Part shown: positions 31,927-40,609 of the stretch, one piece after another | Layout: every line of letters starts with the position of its first letter | Numbering within the stretch: position 1 is the first letter of the stretch | NCBI GenBank assembly: GCA_039177555.1 | Contig: JBCDFV010000029.1 | Span: 1-53,963, forward strand | Origin: JANQGH01 sp039177555 | GTDB taxonomy: Bacteria; Pseudomonadota; Alphaproteobacteria; DSM-16000; Inquilinaceae | Length of the DNA: 53,963 nucleotides | Direction: 5' to 3' | Made by a program: the position numbers and the translations under genes | Notes under the pieces: model-generated | Told to the model about the DNA's origin: nothing | Seen by the model: only the letters and a program-made list of their open reading frames with translations | Database searches by the model: none

Positions 31927-33390
31927 ATGACCCATCTTGCCGACCAGCCCCATTTCATCGACGGGACCACCCGACAGCCTGCCGCCGACCGCTGGTTCAC
32001 GACCCTGAACCCGGCAACCGGCGCGCCGCTCGCCCGTGCCGCGCAAGGCGATGCGCAGGACGTCGATGCTGCGGTCGCGGCCGCGCACCAGGCGTTCGAT
32101 GGCTGGGCCGACATGACTGGGGCCGAACGCGGGCGCATTCTCACCCGCGCCGCCACCATTCTGCGCGACCGCAATGATGAAATCGCCCGGCTGGAAACGC
32201 TCGACACCGGCAAACCGATCGCCGAATCCTCGGTCGTCGACGTCGCCTCGGCCGCCGATTGCCTGGAGTATTTCGGCGGCGTCGCCGCGTCCATCGCCGG
32301 CCAACAGGTCGATCTCGGCCCGAACGCCTTCGGCTATGTCCGGCGCGAGCCGCTGGGCGTCTGCGCCGGCATCGGCGCCTGGAACTACCCGATTCAGATC
32401 GCCGCCTGGAAGGCCGCGCCGGCACTGGCCTGCGGCAATACCATGGTCTTCAAGCCGTCGGAGATGACGCCGGTGACCGCCGGCGCCCTGGCACAGGCTT
32501 TCGCCGACGCAGGCCTGCCACCGGGCGTGTTCAACATCGTTCAGGGCGACCGTGGGGCGGGCCAGGCGCTGGTCGCCCATCCGGGCGTCGCCAAGGTCTC
32601 GCTGACCGGCGAGGTCGGCACGGGCCGCAAAATCATGGCCGCCGCCGCGGAGACCCTGAAGCATGTGACGATGGAACTGGGCGGCAAGTCGCCGCTGATC
32701 ATCTTCGCCGATGCCGATCTCGACAACGCGGTCTCGGCCGCGATGATGGCCAACTTCTACACCCAGGGCGAGGTCTGCTCCAACGGCACCCGCGTCTTCG
32801 TCGCCCGCGCCCTGCTGGACCGCTTTGTCGACGCGCTGGCCGCGCGCACCGCCAAGCTGAAGATCGGCGACCCGCTGGACCCTGAAACCCATGTCGGCGC
32901 CCTGATCTCCGAAGATCACATGCGCCGCGTGCTCGGCTTCATCGACCAGGGCGTGGCGGAAGGCGCCCGGCTGGTCATCGGCGGCCGGCGGGCGGCGGGC
33001 CTGGATGGCTGGTTCGTCGAACCGGCGATTTTCGTCGCCGAGGATGACGATCTGACCATCAGCCGCGATGAGATCTTCGGCCCGGTCATGACCATCCTGC
33101 CCTTCGACGACGAAGACGAGGTGCTGGCCCGCGCCAACGCGACGGAGTTTGGCCTCGCCGCCGGCGTCTTCACCAGCGACCTCGCCCGCGCCCACCGCAC
33201 CGTTCGGCGGTTGCAAGCGGGCGTCTGCTGGATCAACAATTACAACATCACCCCGATCGAGCTGCCCTTCGGCGGCGTGAAGCAGTCGGGCCTGGGCCGG
33301 GAAAACGGCACCGCCGCGATCGAGCACTACACCCAGCTGAAAACCGTCTATGTCGAGCTGGGCGATGTCGACTGCCCCTATCCCGCCTGA
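31927..33390 (+). CDS. betB: Betaine aldehyde dehydrogenase
   Basis: A 487-residue NAD(P)-dependent aldehyde dehydrogenase that oxidises betaine aldehyde to glycine betaine, the second step of osmoprotectant synthesis. Catalytic Glu250 lies in VTMELGGKSP and Cys284 in GEVCSNGTRVF; the cofactor motif SLTGEVGTGRKI precedes them. Length and the GVCAGIGAWNYPIQIAAWKAAPALACGN block match BetB. It sits between betI and betA in one tight operon. Confidence 0.95.
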   Translation: MTHLADQPHFIDGTTRQPAADRWFTTLNPATGAPLARAAQGDAQDVDAAVAAAHQAFDGWADMTGAERGRILTRAATILRDRNDEIARLETLDTGKPIAESSVVDVASAADCLEYFGGVAASIAGQQVDLGPNAFGYVRREPLGVCAGIGAWNYPIQIAAWKAAPALACGNTMVFKPSEMTPVTAGALAQAFADAGLPPGVFNIVQGDRGAGQALVAHPGVAKVSLTGEVGTGRKIMAAAAETLKHVTMELGGKSPLIIFADADLDNAVSAAMMANFYTQGEVCSNGTRVFVARALLDRFVDALAARTAKLKIGDPLDPETHVGALISEDHMRRVLGFIDQGVAEGARLVIGGRRAAGLDGWFVEPAIFVAEDDDLTISRDEIFGPVMTILPFDDEDEVLARANATEFGLAAGVFTSDLARAHRTVRRLQAGVCWINNYNITPIELPFGGVKQSGLGRENGTAAIEHYTQLKTVYVELGDVDCPYPA

Positions 33391-33404
33391 CCTGACAGCC
33401 GGCC

Positions 33405-35042
33405 GTGGCGATCCCTGAGTACGACTACATCATCGTCGGGGCAGGATCGGCCGGCTGCGTCCTGGCCAACCGCTTGACCGAGGACGGCTCGGCAACGGTC
33501 CTGCTCTTGGAGGCGGGCGGCCCCGACCATGGCTGGGACTGGCGCCTGCACATGCCGGCCGCCCTTGCCTATCCGATGAACGGCACGCGTTACAACTGGG
33601 ACTATCACACCCAGCCCCAGGAACACCTCGATCACAGGCGCCTGCACTGGCCGCGCGGCAAGGTGCTGGGCGGCTCATCCTCGATCAACGGCATGGTCTA
33701 TGTGCGCGGCAACGCCGCCGATTTCGACCATTGGGCCGAGGTCACCGGCGATGAGGGCTGGACCTATCAGCACGTGCTGCCGTACTTCCGCCGGGCGGAG
33801 ACGTACGATCGCGGCGGCGATGCCTATCGCGGCGCCGACGGCCCCCTCCACGTCCATGGCGGCGAGGGCTGGAGCCCGCTCTACCGCGCCTTCATCGAGG
33901 CCGGTGTCCAGGCGGGCTATCCCGAAACCGCCGACATGAACGGCTATCAGCAGGACGGTTTCGGCCGCATGGACATGACCGTCCAGGACGGCAAGCGGTG
34001 CAGCGCCGCCCGCGCCTATCTGCACCCCGCCATGGGCCGCCCGAACCTCAGCGTGGTGACCGGCGCACTGACCGAACGCATCCTGTTCGACGGCAGGCGC
34101 GCCATCGGTGTCGCCTTCAGCCGCCATGGCGAGACTGCAAAGGCCCACGCCGCGCGCGAGGTGCTGGTCGCGGCCGGTGCGATCAACACGCCGCAACTCC
34201 TGATGCTGTCGGGCATCGGCGATCCCACCCAGCTCGACCAACACGGCATCCTGTGCGTGGCGGCGGTGCCCGGCGTCGGTGCTAACCTGCAGGACCATCT
34301 GGAACTGTACGTACAGTACGCGTGCACCCGGCCGGCCACGCTCTACTCGGCGACCCGGCCGCTGAACAAAGCGATGATCGGCGTGCAATGGCTGGCCACC
34401 CATCGCGGCCTGGGCGCCACCAACCATTTCGAAGCCGGCGGCTTCATCCGCAGCGATCCTTCCGTGCCCTGGCCGGACATACAGTACCATTTCCTGCCCA
34501 TGGCCGTGCGCTATGACGGCACGGCGGCGGCCAAGGGCCACGGCTTCCAGGCCCATGCCGGCCCGATGCGCTCTTTGAGCCGGGGACGCCTCCGCCTCGC
34601 TTCGGCCGACCCCTCCGCACCCCCGATCATCGACCCGGCCTCGATGGCGCACGACCAGGATTGGCGCGAAATGCGCGCCTGCGTACGCCTCACCCGCGAG
34701 ATCATCGGCCAACAGGCCCTCGCGCCCTATCGCGGCGCCGAACTGTCGCCGGGACCGGACTGCCAAACGGACAAGGACATCGACGCCTTCGTCCGCAGCC
34801 AGGCCGAAAGCGCCTATCACCCCTGCGGCACCTGCCGCATGGGCAACGACGACGGCGCCGTAGTCGACAGTCGGCTGCGTGTCCATGGCTGCGAGGGCCT
34901 GCGCGTGATCGACGCCTCGATCATGCCGCAGATCACGACCGGCAATCTGAACGCGCCGACCATCATGATCGGCGAAAAAGGGGCTGACCTGGTGCTTGGC
35001 CGGAACCTGCCGCCGGCCAACGTGCCGGTCTACCCGAACTGA
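33405..35042 (+). CDS. betA: Choline dehydrogenase (GMC oxidoreductase)
   Basis: A 545-residue FAD-dependent enzyme that oxidises choline to betaine aldehyde at the membrane. The N-terminal YDYIIVGAGSAGCVLANRLTED binds FAD; HWPRGKVLGGSSSINGMVYVRG and GAINTPQLLMLSGIG are GMC signatures; the active-site His is in SAYHPCGTCRMG near the C-terminus. Start is GTG at 33405, 14 bp after betB. It is the last gene of the bet operon; the acetyltransferase gene begins 9 bp later and may be read through. Confidence 0.95.
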   Translation: MAIPEYDYIIVGAGSAGCVLANRLTEDGSATVLLLEAGGPDHGWDWRLHMPAALAYPMNGTRYNWDYHTQPQEHLDHRRLHWPRGKVLGGSSSINGMVYVRGNAADFDHWAEVTGDEGWTYQHVLPYFRRAETYDRGGDAYRGADGPLHVHGGEGWSPLYRAFIEAGVQAGYPETADMNGYQQDGFGRMDMTVQDGKRCSAARAYLHPAMGRPNLSVVTGALTERILFDGRRAIGVAFSRHGETAKAHAAREVLVAAGAINTPQLLMLSGIGDPTQLDQHGILCVAAVPGVGANLQDHLELYVQYACTRPATLYSATRPLNKAMIGVQWLATHRGLGATNHFEAGGFIRSDPSVPWPDIQYHFLPMAVRYDGTAAAKGHGFQAHAGPMRSLSRGRLRLASADPSAPPIIDPASMAHDQDWREMRACVRLTREIIGQQALAPYRGAELSPGPDCQTDKDIDAFVRSQAESAYHPCGTCRMGNDDGAVVDSRLRVHGCEGLRVIDASIMPQITTGNLNAPTIMIGEKGADLVLGRNLPPANVPVYPN

Positions 35043-35051
35043 AAGCCAACC

Positions 35052-35489
35052 ATGGCCCCGCCGGACCCAACCGTCACGATCGCAGAGGATGGTGCCGAGG
35101 TCGCCGGCAGGATCGAGGCCGAGCTGCTGCGTGCGCTGCGCGAAACCCTGCCGCAATCGAACAACGACGCATTCGTCCTGTCGGCAAGATCCGAGGACGG
35201 GAACCTGGTCGGTGGCCTGACGGCAAGCGCGTCCTATGGCTGGCTGCTGGTCAAGACCCTGTGGGTGGCGGAGGCTCAGCGCGGCAAGGGTCTGGGCCGT
35301 GCGCTGATGGACGAAGCCGAAACGAAGGCCAGGGATCTCGGCTGCCACGGCGCCTGGCTGGATACGTCCAGCCCCGACGCCATGCGCTTCTACCAAAGGC
35401 TGGGCTACGAAACCTTTGGCCAGCTCTCGAACGCGCCCGGTCAAACGCCCGAAACGCACCGGCGCTGGTTCATGAAGAAGGCGCTGTAG
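35052..35489 (+). CDS. GNAT family N-acetyltransferase
   Basis: A 145-residue acetyltransferase. LLVKTLWVAEAQRGKGLGRALMDEAE (about residues 65-90) is the acetyl-CoA-binding motif A with the Q/RGKGLGR loop, and DAMRFYQRLGYETFGQL is the terminal motif B. Substrate is unknown. It starts 9 bp after betA, so it may be part of the bet transcript, though no functional link to choline is evident. Confidence 0.88.
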   Translation: MAPPDPTVTIAEDGAEVAGRIEAELLRALRETLPQSNNDAFVLSARSEDGNLVGGLTASASYGWLLVKTLWVAEAQRGKGLGRALMDEAETKARDLGCHGAWLDTSSPDAMRFYQRLGYETFGQLSNAPGQTPETHRRWFMKKAL

Positions 35490-35535
35490 ACCCTTTTCTT
35501 ACGAAGCACCCGTTATCGATCCTTGACATGCCCGC

Positions 35536-36375
35536 CTAGGCCGCCGCCCGCCGGGCGGCCAGATAGGCGCTCAGCGCTTCGGGTTCGTCGGTTTGAAAGA
35601 TGCTGACGCCGGCATCGATCAGGGTCCCCCACACCGCCCCAGGATCGCTGAGCGCGGCCGTGTCGGTCAGGCTTCCGCAGGCGACGGAATCCAGCGTGTT
35701 GACCCAGATCGCGATCTCGGCCCGCCGAAACGCCTCGCGCCGGTCGGTTAGCGTATCAAGACGATCGAACTCAATCTCGACCATGGCGGGCGACAGTCCT
35801 TCCAGCAGGCCAAGCAGAAAGTCCGCGTCGCCGGCGCTGAGCCGGGTCATCGGCTTCACCATCACGCCGTTGCTCGCCTCAAGCGCGCGCAGGTCGTCGG
35901 CAGCCTCTTTGGTCTGTACGACAGCCTTCACGTTGACTTGATCGGCCATGTCCAGCTTCGCGACCAGTTCGGCGGTGGCCGCCAGGTCGCGCGGGTACTT
36001 CACGTCAAGGTCGAAATAGGCCCGCCCCCGCGTCGCCGTCAGGACCGTTTCCAACGTCTGTATCACCTGGTCGGTCAGCGGCGCGCCGTCGCCGCCCTTC
36101 CGGTCCTTCAGGCGCGTGGCGGCAAGCTCGGCCATGGGCAGCGTATGCGCGATCGCGGGCTTGGCCGCCATCCGGTCCAGCGTGTCATCGTGGTGCACGA
36201 ACAAGACGCCGTCTTCGCTTTGCTGAATGTCGATCTCGATGATTTCGTAGCCCGCCGCGATGGCCTGCTCGATGGCGGCCATGCTGTTCTCGGGCGCGGC
36301 GTGCCAGGCGCCGCGATGGGCGACGATCGCCGGCGCGCGGTCCTGGTCGCGGATAAAGTCGCGGTAAGTCTGCAA
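35536..36375 (-). CDS. Glycerophosphodiester phosphodiesterase
   Basis: A 279-residue GDPD-family enzyme that hydrolyses glycerophosphodiesters to glycerol-3-phosphate and an alcohol. The catalytic and metal residues are seen in IVAHRGAWHAAPENSMAAI (His-Arg, Glu-Asn), IIEIDIQQSEDGVLFVHHDDTLDRM (Glu, Asp, His) and FDLDVKYP. There is no signal peptide, so it acts in the cytosol. A TTG at 36375 behind GGAACAGAAG is the best start, though upstream sequence in the same frame stays open. It follows the ABC importer genes by 92 bp and resembles the position of ugpQ in the ugp operon. Confidence 0.85.
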   Translation of the reverse strand: MQTYRDFIRDQDRAPAIVAHRGAWHAAPENSMAAIEQAIAAGYEIIEIDIQQSEDGVLFVHHDDTLDRMAAKPAIAHTLPMAELAATRLKDRKGGDGAPLTDQVIQTLETVLTATRGRAYFDLDVKYPRDLAATAELVAKLDMADQVNVKAVVQTKEAADDLRALEASNGVMVKPMTRLSAGDADFLLGLLEGLSPAMVEIEFDRLDTLTDRREAFRRAEIAIWVNTLDSVACGSLTDTAALSDPGAVWGTLIDAGVSIFQTDEPEALSAYLAARRAAA

Positions 36376-36467
36376 GTCTTCTGTTCCCGTTAAGGAAGGT
36401 TTGGGGGAGGTGCAAAGCCCGTGGCCGGACCAAGGGGAGGAACCGGCCCGGCCACGGTCGACCGCGC

Positions 36468-37595
36468 CTACATCTCCAGCGCGACGTTCTCGATGAACTG
36501 GTTGCGGATCTCGTCGCCGAACGGCTGGGCCGTCCAGACGCGCGAATAGGCCCGCATCTCGTTCGGCACCAGGGCGGCGCTGTCGTCGGCGTCGGGATGC
36601 ATCGGGGCGACGCCGAAGCGCTGGTTCAGCGCGGTTTGCGTGTCCGCCGAGGTCAGCCAATCCAGGAACACCAGTGCTGCGGCCGGATGCTGGGCGTTCA
36701 GCGGAATGCCGTTCAGATTGCCGCCACCATTGTGGCCCCATTCCGGGATGTAGAAGGCGATGTGATCGCCGACCTCGCCCTGGGCCTGCAGGGAGGCGAG
36801 ATGGTCTTCCCAGGCGGCGACGACCGCGAACTCGCCGTCATTCACCCGTGTCAGGCTGTCGGCGTTGGACGCGGTGATGACGAACTGGTCGGATCGGTCC
36901 AGGAACCAGTCCCAGACAGGCGCCAGGGAGGCCAGCCGCTCCTCGCTCACCTCGCCGTCCGTGGTGTCGATATCCGGCATAATGTTGCGCACCATCGACT
37001 GCACGAAGGACGGGCCGGAGCCGCCATTCTCGTAATTGAAGCCGAACCATTGCGGGTTCTCTGCCATCCAGGCTTCGAGTTCCGGCAGGGTCTGCGGCAA
37101 ATCCTCGAAATCGACCAGGCGCGGGTTGTACGCCAGGCCCGTCTGATTGCCCCAGAACGCGACGCCGTAGCCGTTGGTGTCCACGCCCTCCAGCTCGTAG
37201 GTCAACTGGTCGCCGCCGGGCAGAATCTCGCTCAGCGGCCCGTGATAGTATTCCGACTGGTCGAACAAGGCATGCCGGCTGCCGCCCAGCGCGATGACGT
37301 CGATGTCGCCTTCGTCGCGGCCGCTTTCGGCCAGCATCTTCTCGAAATTGCCGTCATGGGTGCCCTCAGGGATGATCACCTCGATGCCGGTGGCCTCGGT
37401 GAAGGGCTGGACGAACTCGCGATAGGCCGGCTGGAAGTACCAGACATACCAGACGACCTCGCCTTCCTCCTGCGCCTGGGCGACGATCTCGTCCCAGGAC
37501 ATGTCGGAGAAGTTCTGCTGGGCGTTGGCGACGGACGGCAGGCTCAGGCACAGGGCCGCCGCCGCGGCGGTGAGCGATAGGGAACGAATACGCAT
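36468..37595 (-). CDS. ABC transporter substrate-binding protein (Pot/Fbp-type)
   Basis: A 375-residue periplasmic binding protein. The signal peptide is residues 1-25 (cleavage after ANA). The mature part EIVAQAQEEGEVVWYVWYF...FTEATGIEVIIPEGTH follows the family-1 extracellular binding protein pattern used for polyamines, iron and some sugar-phosphates. DFEDLPQTLPELEAWMAENPQW and AALVFLDWLTSADTQTALNQRFGVAPMHPD are typical later blocks. It is the fourth gene of a leftward operon after ATPase and two permeases. Substrate is unknown; the adjacent phosphodiesterase suggests a phosphodiester or related molecule. Confidence 0.9.
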   Translation of the reverse strand: MRIRSLSLTAAAAALCLSLPSVANAQQNFSDMSWDEIVAQAQEEGEVVWYVWYFQPAYREFVQPFTEATGIEVIIPEGTHDGNFEKMLAESGRDEGDIDVIALGGSRHALFDQSEYYHGPLSEILPGGDQLTYELEGVDTNGYGVAFWGNQTGLAYNPRLVDFEDLPQTLPELEAWMAENPQWFGFNYENGGSGPSFVQSMVRNIMPDIDTTDGEVSEERLASLAPVWDWFLDRSDQFVITASNADSLTRVNDGEFAVVAAWEDHLASLQAQGEVGDHIAFYIPEWGHNGGGNLNGIPLNAQHPAAALVFLDWLTSADTQTALNQRFGVAPMHPDADDSAALVPNEMRAYSRVWTAQPFGDEIRNQFIENVALEM

Positions 37596-37640
37596 GGCTC
37601 TCACTCCTTCAAGGGTCAAACATATCGGGGGCATTCCGGC

Positions 37641-38465
37641 CTAGCCCTTGCCGCTGACCATGGCGGGATTGGCGCTTTTCAACAGCCTCTCCAGGACCAG
37701 CATCAGCGCCACGTTGGGCACGACCAGAATCAGGGACACGACCGCCGCGTTCGAACGCACGAAGTTGAAGCCGAGGAACGAATAAAGGATCGTCGGCACG
37801 GTCGTGAAATCGGGCGAACCGAGGATGAACGCCAGCGCGAATTCCTCGATCGATTGGATGAAAACGATGATCAACGCGGCCAAGACGCCGGGCTTCAGCG
37901 CCGGCCAATAGACCGCGTGAAACCTTGCCCAGGGCGAGGCGCCGAGATCGCGCGCGGCGTCGATCAGGTCTTGCCGCACCAGGGCGAACGAGACCGACAG
38001 GATGCGGATGGCGTAGGGCAGGAACAGCACGCAATGCCCCAACATGATCGAGGCGAAGCGGTTGTAGAGGCCCAGGTTCAACAGCAGGCTGGCCATGAAG
38101 ACGGCGATGACGAAGCCGGGCACGACCAGGGGCAGCAGGCTCAACACCTGCACCGCCGTCTTGCCCGGAAACTCAAACCGGCCGATCGCGTAGGCCGTCG
38201 GTGTCGCCAGCAGCAGGGTGGTGATCGCGACCGACGGTGCCAGGGTATAGCTGTTGACCAGCGCGTCGCGCAGGGCGGTGGTCTGCCAGACATCGATCCA
38301 GCGCTGGAACGAGACCTTGGCCGGGAACAGGTCCGGATAGCTCCAGGCCTGCGACGGGTCGACGATCGACCACAGGATCGCCATGGCGAACGGGATCACC
38401 AGCCACAGCACGCACACGCCGATCAGAACGACGATCAGGATGCGGTTGATCACGCTGGCACGCAT
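37641..38465 (-). CDS. ABC transporter permease (second)
   Basis: A 274-residue inner-membrane permease of the PotC type with six hydrophobic segments. The EAA loop is LIDAARDLGASPWARFHAVYWPALKPG (about residues 170-196), which docks the ATPase. It starts at an ATG sharing one base with the stop of the first permease (TGATG). The binding protein gene follows 45 bp downstream. Confidence 0.92.
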   Translation of the reverse strand: MRASVINRILIVVLIGVCVLWLVIPFAMAILWSIVDPSQAWSYPDLFPAKVSFQRWIDVWQTTALRDALVNSYTLAPSVAITTLLLATPTAYAIGRFEFPGKTAVQVLSLLPLVVPGFVIAVFMASLLLNLGLYNRFASIMLGHCVLFLPYAIRILSVSFALVRQDLIDAARDLGASPWARFHAVYWPALKPGVLAALIIVFIQSIEEFALAFILGSPDFTTVPTILYSFLGFNFVRSNAAVVSLILVVPNVALMLVLERLLKSANPAMVSGKG

Positions 38466-39325
38466 CAGACCTTCATCCCCGCGCGCACGGCCACACGCGT
38501 CAGGCCCGCCAGCGCGACGGAGCCGAACAGTGCCAGGGCCATCAGCAAGACCGCGACCACGCCCGCCTCGTGATAGCCGCCGAACTCGCCCTTCAGCCGG
38601 ACCATGAGTTGGGCCATGGAGTTGACCGTCGTCGGCCCGGCCACCGCCTGGAAGGAGAAGTCGCCGGCGGCACCGATGAAGATGATCACCAGGGCCGCCT
38701 GCATGGCCGGCAAGGTCAGCGGCAGGATCACCTTGCGGAACCGCGCGATGGAACCGGCGCCCATGTCGCGCGCCGCGTTCAGCACATCGTCGCTGATCGC
38801 CTGGACAGAGCCGGTCAGCAGTAAGAGGGCGAAGGGCATGTTCTTCCAGACCTGCAGGAAGATGACGCCATAGCCGTTGCGGTCGTTCTGCATCCGGATC
38901 GGCCGGTCGATGATGCCCAGCCAGACCATCAGCTCATTGAAGAAGCCGTGGAACGAGATGACGTTGATGAACAGAAAGGCCGCGACCAGCCCCGGCACCA
39001 GCAAGGGCGCCTTCAACAGGGCCCCGGCGAACAGCGAACCGCGAAACGGCCGGCGCAGCCACATGGCGATCGGATAGGCCAACAGGACCGACAAGATGCT
39101 GCTGGTCGTCGCGATATAGGCGGAATACTGGAACGAGCGCCACAGCAGCCTGCCGTCGAGCTGTTCGCGCCAATGTTCCCAGGAAAAGCCACTCTCGCCC
39201 GTCAGCGCGAAATAGCCGACCGACTGGCCGAACGCCATGACGATGACGGAACCGATCAGAACCAGGATCAAGCCCAACCCCGGCAGCAGCAACAGCAGGA
39301 TCAGCCCCGCGCGGCGCAGCCTCAT
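38465..39325 (-). CDS. ABC transporter permease (first)
   Basis: A 286-residue inner-membrane permease of the PotB type with six hydrophobic segments. The EAA loop is VLNAARDMGAGSIARFRKVILPLTLPAM. The long N-terminal hydrophobic stretch LILLLLLPGLGLILVLIGSVIVMAFGQSVG is the usual first helix. It begins 10 bp after the ATPase gene and is translationally coupled to the second permease. Confidence 0.92.
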   Translation of the reverse strand: MRLRRAGLILLLLLPGLGLILVLIGSVIVMAFGQSVGYFALTGESGFSWEHWREQLDGRLLWRSFQYSAYIATTSSILSVLLAYPIAMWLRRPFRGSLFAGALLKAPLLVPGLVAAFLFINVISFHGFFNELMVWLGIIDRPIRMQNDRNGYGVIFLQVWKNMPFALLLLTGSVQAISDDVLNAARDMGAGSIARFRKVILPLTLPAMQAALVIIFIGAAGDFSFQAVAGPTTVNSMAQLMVRLKGEFGGYHEAGVVAVLLMALALFGSVALAGLTRVAVRAGMKV

Positions 39326-39335
39326 GGGTGGGCCC

Positions 39336-40430
39336 TCAAGACGCCACCTGCTCTAGGAAGCGCAGCCGGTCGGGCGGCACATGAAAGGCCAGCGTTTCGC
39401 CCTCACGCGCGCCGAACTGGGTGGCGTGCACCCGCAGCGACACCGCCGGCCGCTCCGGCGCGTCCAGCACATATTCGGTGAACGATCCTTGGTAGACGCG
39501 CGCAACGATCGGCGCTTGGATCAGGTTCTCGCCAGTCCCAGAACCATTCCCGGAGCCGTTTGCGGACCCGTTCGCCAGCACCGCGTCTTCAGGCCGCCAA
39601 CTCACATGCACGGAAGAGGCGACCGGCGGTTCGTCCGAGGCGACCTTCACCGTGCCCATTTCGGTCCGCACCTGCCAGCGTCCCGGCCCGTCCTCGCCCA
39701 GCACCGTGCCGGTCAGCAAATTGGCCGCACCGATGAAGTCGGCGACGAAGCTGGTGCGGGGCGCGGTGTAGATCTCCTCCGGCGCGCCCTCTTGCTCCAC
39801 CGCGCCCTCGCGCATGACCAGCACATGGTCGGACATGGCCAGCGCCTCGGCCTGGTCGTGGGTGACGTAGATCGCCGTGAAGCCGTGCTCGCGCTGCAGG
39901 GCGCGGATTTCGATCCGCACCTGGTCGCGCAGCTTGGCGTCCAGGTTCGACAAGGGCTCGTCGAACAGCACGATGCCTGGCCGCATGGCCAGAGCGCGGG
40001 CCAGCGCAACACGCTGCTGCTGCCCGCCGGACAGCGCATTGGGCAGCTTGTGTTGATGGGCCTCCAGATCGACCTGGGTCAGCAGCGCGTTCAGCCGCGC
40101 CAGCCGTTCGTCCTTCGCCACCCGGTTCTGGCGCGGCCCGAACTCGATGTTCTGCGCCACGGTCATGTGCGGGAACAGGGCGTAGGACTGGAAACACATG
40201 GCCGTATCACGCCGTTCGGGCGGCTCGCGCGTGACATCCGTGCCGTCGATCGACACGGTGCCCTCCGTCGGCGTCAGAAAACCGGCAACGACTTTCAGCA
40301 AGGTCGTCTTGCCACAACCCGACGGCCCCAGCAGGGTGACGAAATCGCCCCGTCCCGCATTCAGCGAGACGCCCTTCAGCGCCCGGAAACCATCCTCGAA
40401 CGTCTTCGTGACGCCGTCGACACGCAGCAT
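39336..40430 (-). CDS. ABC transporter ATP-binding protein (PotA-type, TOBE domain)
   Basis: A 364-residue ATPase energising the importer. Walker A GPSGCGKTT, Q-loop CFQSYALFPH, signature ALSGGQQQRVALARALA, Walker B IVLFDEPLSNLDA and the H-loop VTHDQAEA are all intact. The C-terminal about 120 residues are a TOBE-type regulatory domain, interrupted by a low-complexity linker NGSANGSGNGSGTG (about residues 290-303). GGAGGCGGGG precedes the ATG at 40430. It is the first gene of the operon, 179 bp from the divergent ROK regulator. Confidence 0.93.
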   Translation of the reverse strand: MLRVDGVTKTFEDGFRALKGVSLNAGRGDFVTLLGPSGCGKTTLLKVVAGFLTPTEGTVSIDGTDVTREPPERRDTAMCFQSYALFPHMTVAQNIEFGPRQNRVAKDERLARLNALLTQVDLEAHQHKLPNALSGGQQQRVALARALAMRPGIVLFDEPLSNLDAKLRDQVRIEIRALQREHGFTAIYVTHDQAEALAMSDHVLVMREGAVEQEGAPEEIYTAPRTSFVADFIGAANLLTGTVLGEDGPGRWQVRTEMGTVKVASDEPPVASSVHVSWRPEDAVLANGSANGSGNGSGTGENLIQAPIVARVYQGSFTEYVLDAPERPAVSLRVHATQFGAREGETLAFHVPPDRLRFLEQVAS

Positions 40431-40488
40431 CCCCGCCTCCCCAAACCGCAGCGCCGCAATTTCTTTGCGGTCACGCGCGAACCATCTT

Positions 40489-40513
40489 ATTAAGTTCACA
40501 TCGTGTACTTAAT
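40489..40513. promoter_or_regulatory. Palindrome between the ABC operon and the ROK regulator
   Basis: Arms ATTAAGT (40489-40495) and ACTTAAT (40507-40513) are perfect inverted repeats around 11 bp. This is an AT-rich island in GC-rich DNA, in the spacer of divergent genes, so it is a likely operator for the ROK regulator. Confidence 0.65.
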
Positions 40514-40609
40514 ATCTTGCCCGATGACTCATTTCAAGACGATGACGGTCAGGTTAAGTTTTGGTGCCCGATCGGCGCCGACCCCCCAAGCCGCCTGTTC
40601 ACCCAGCCC

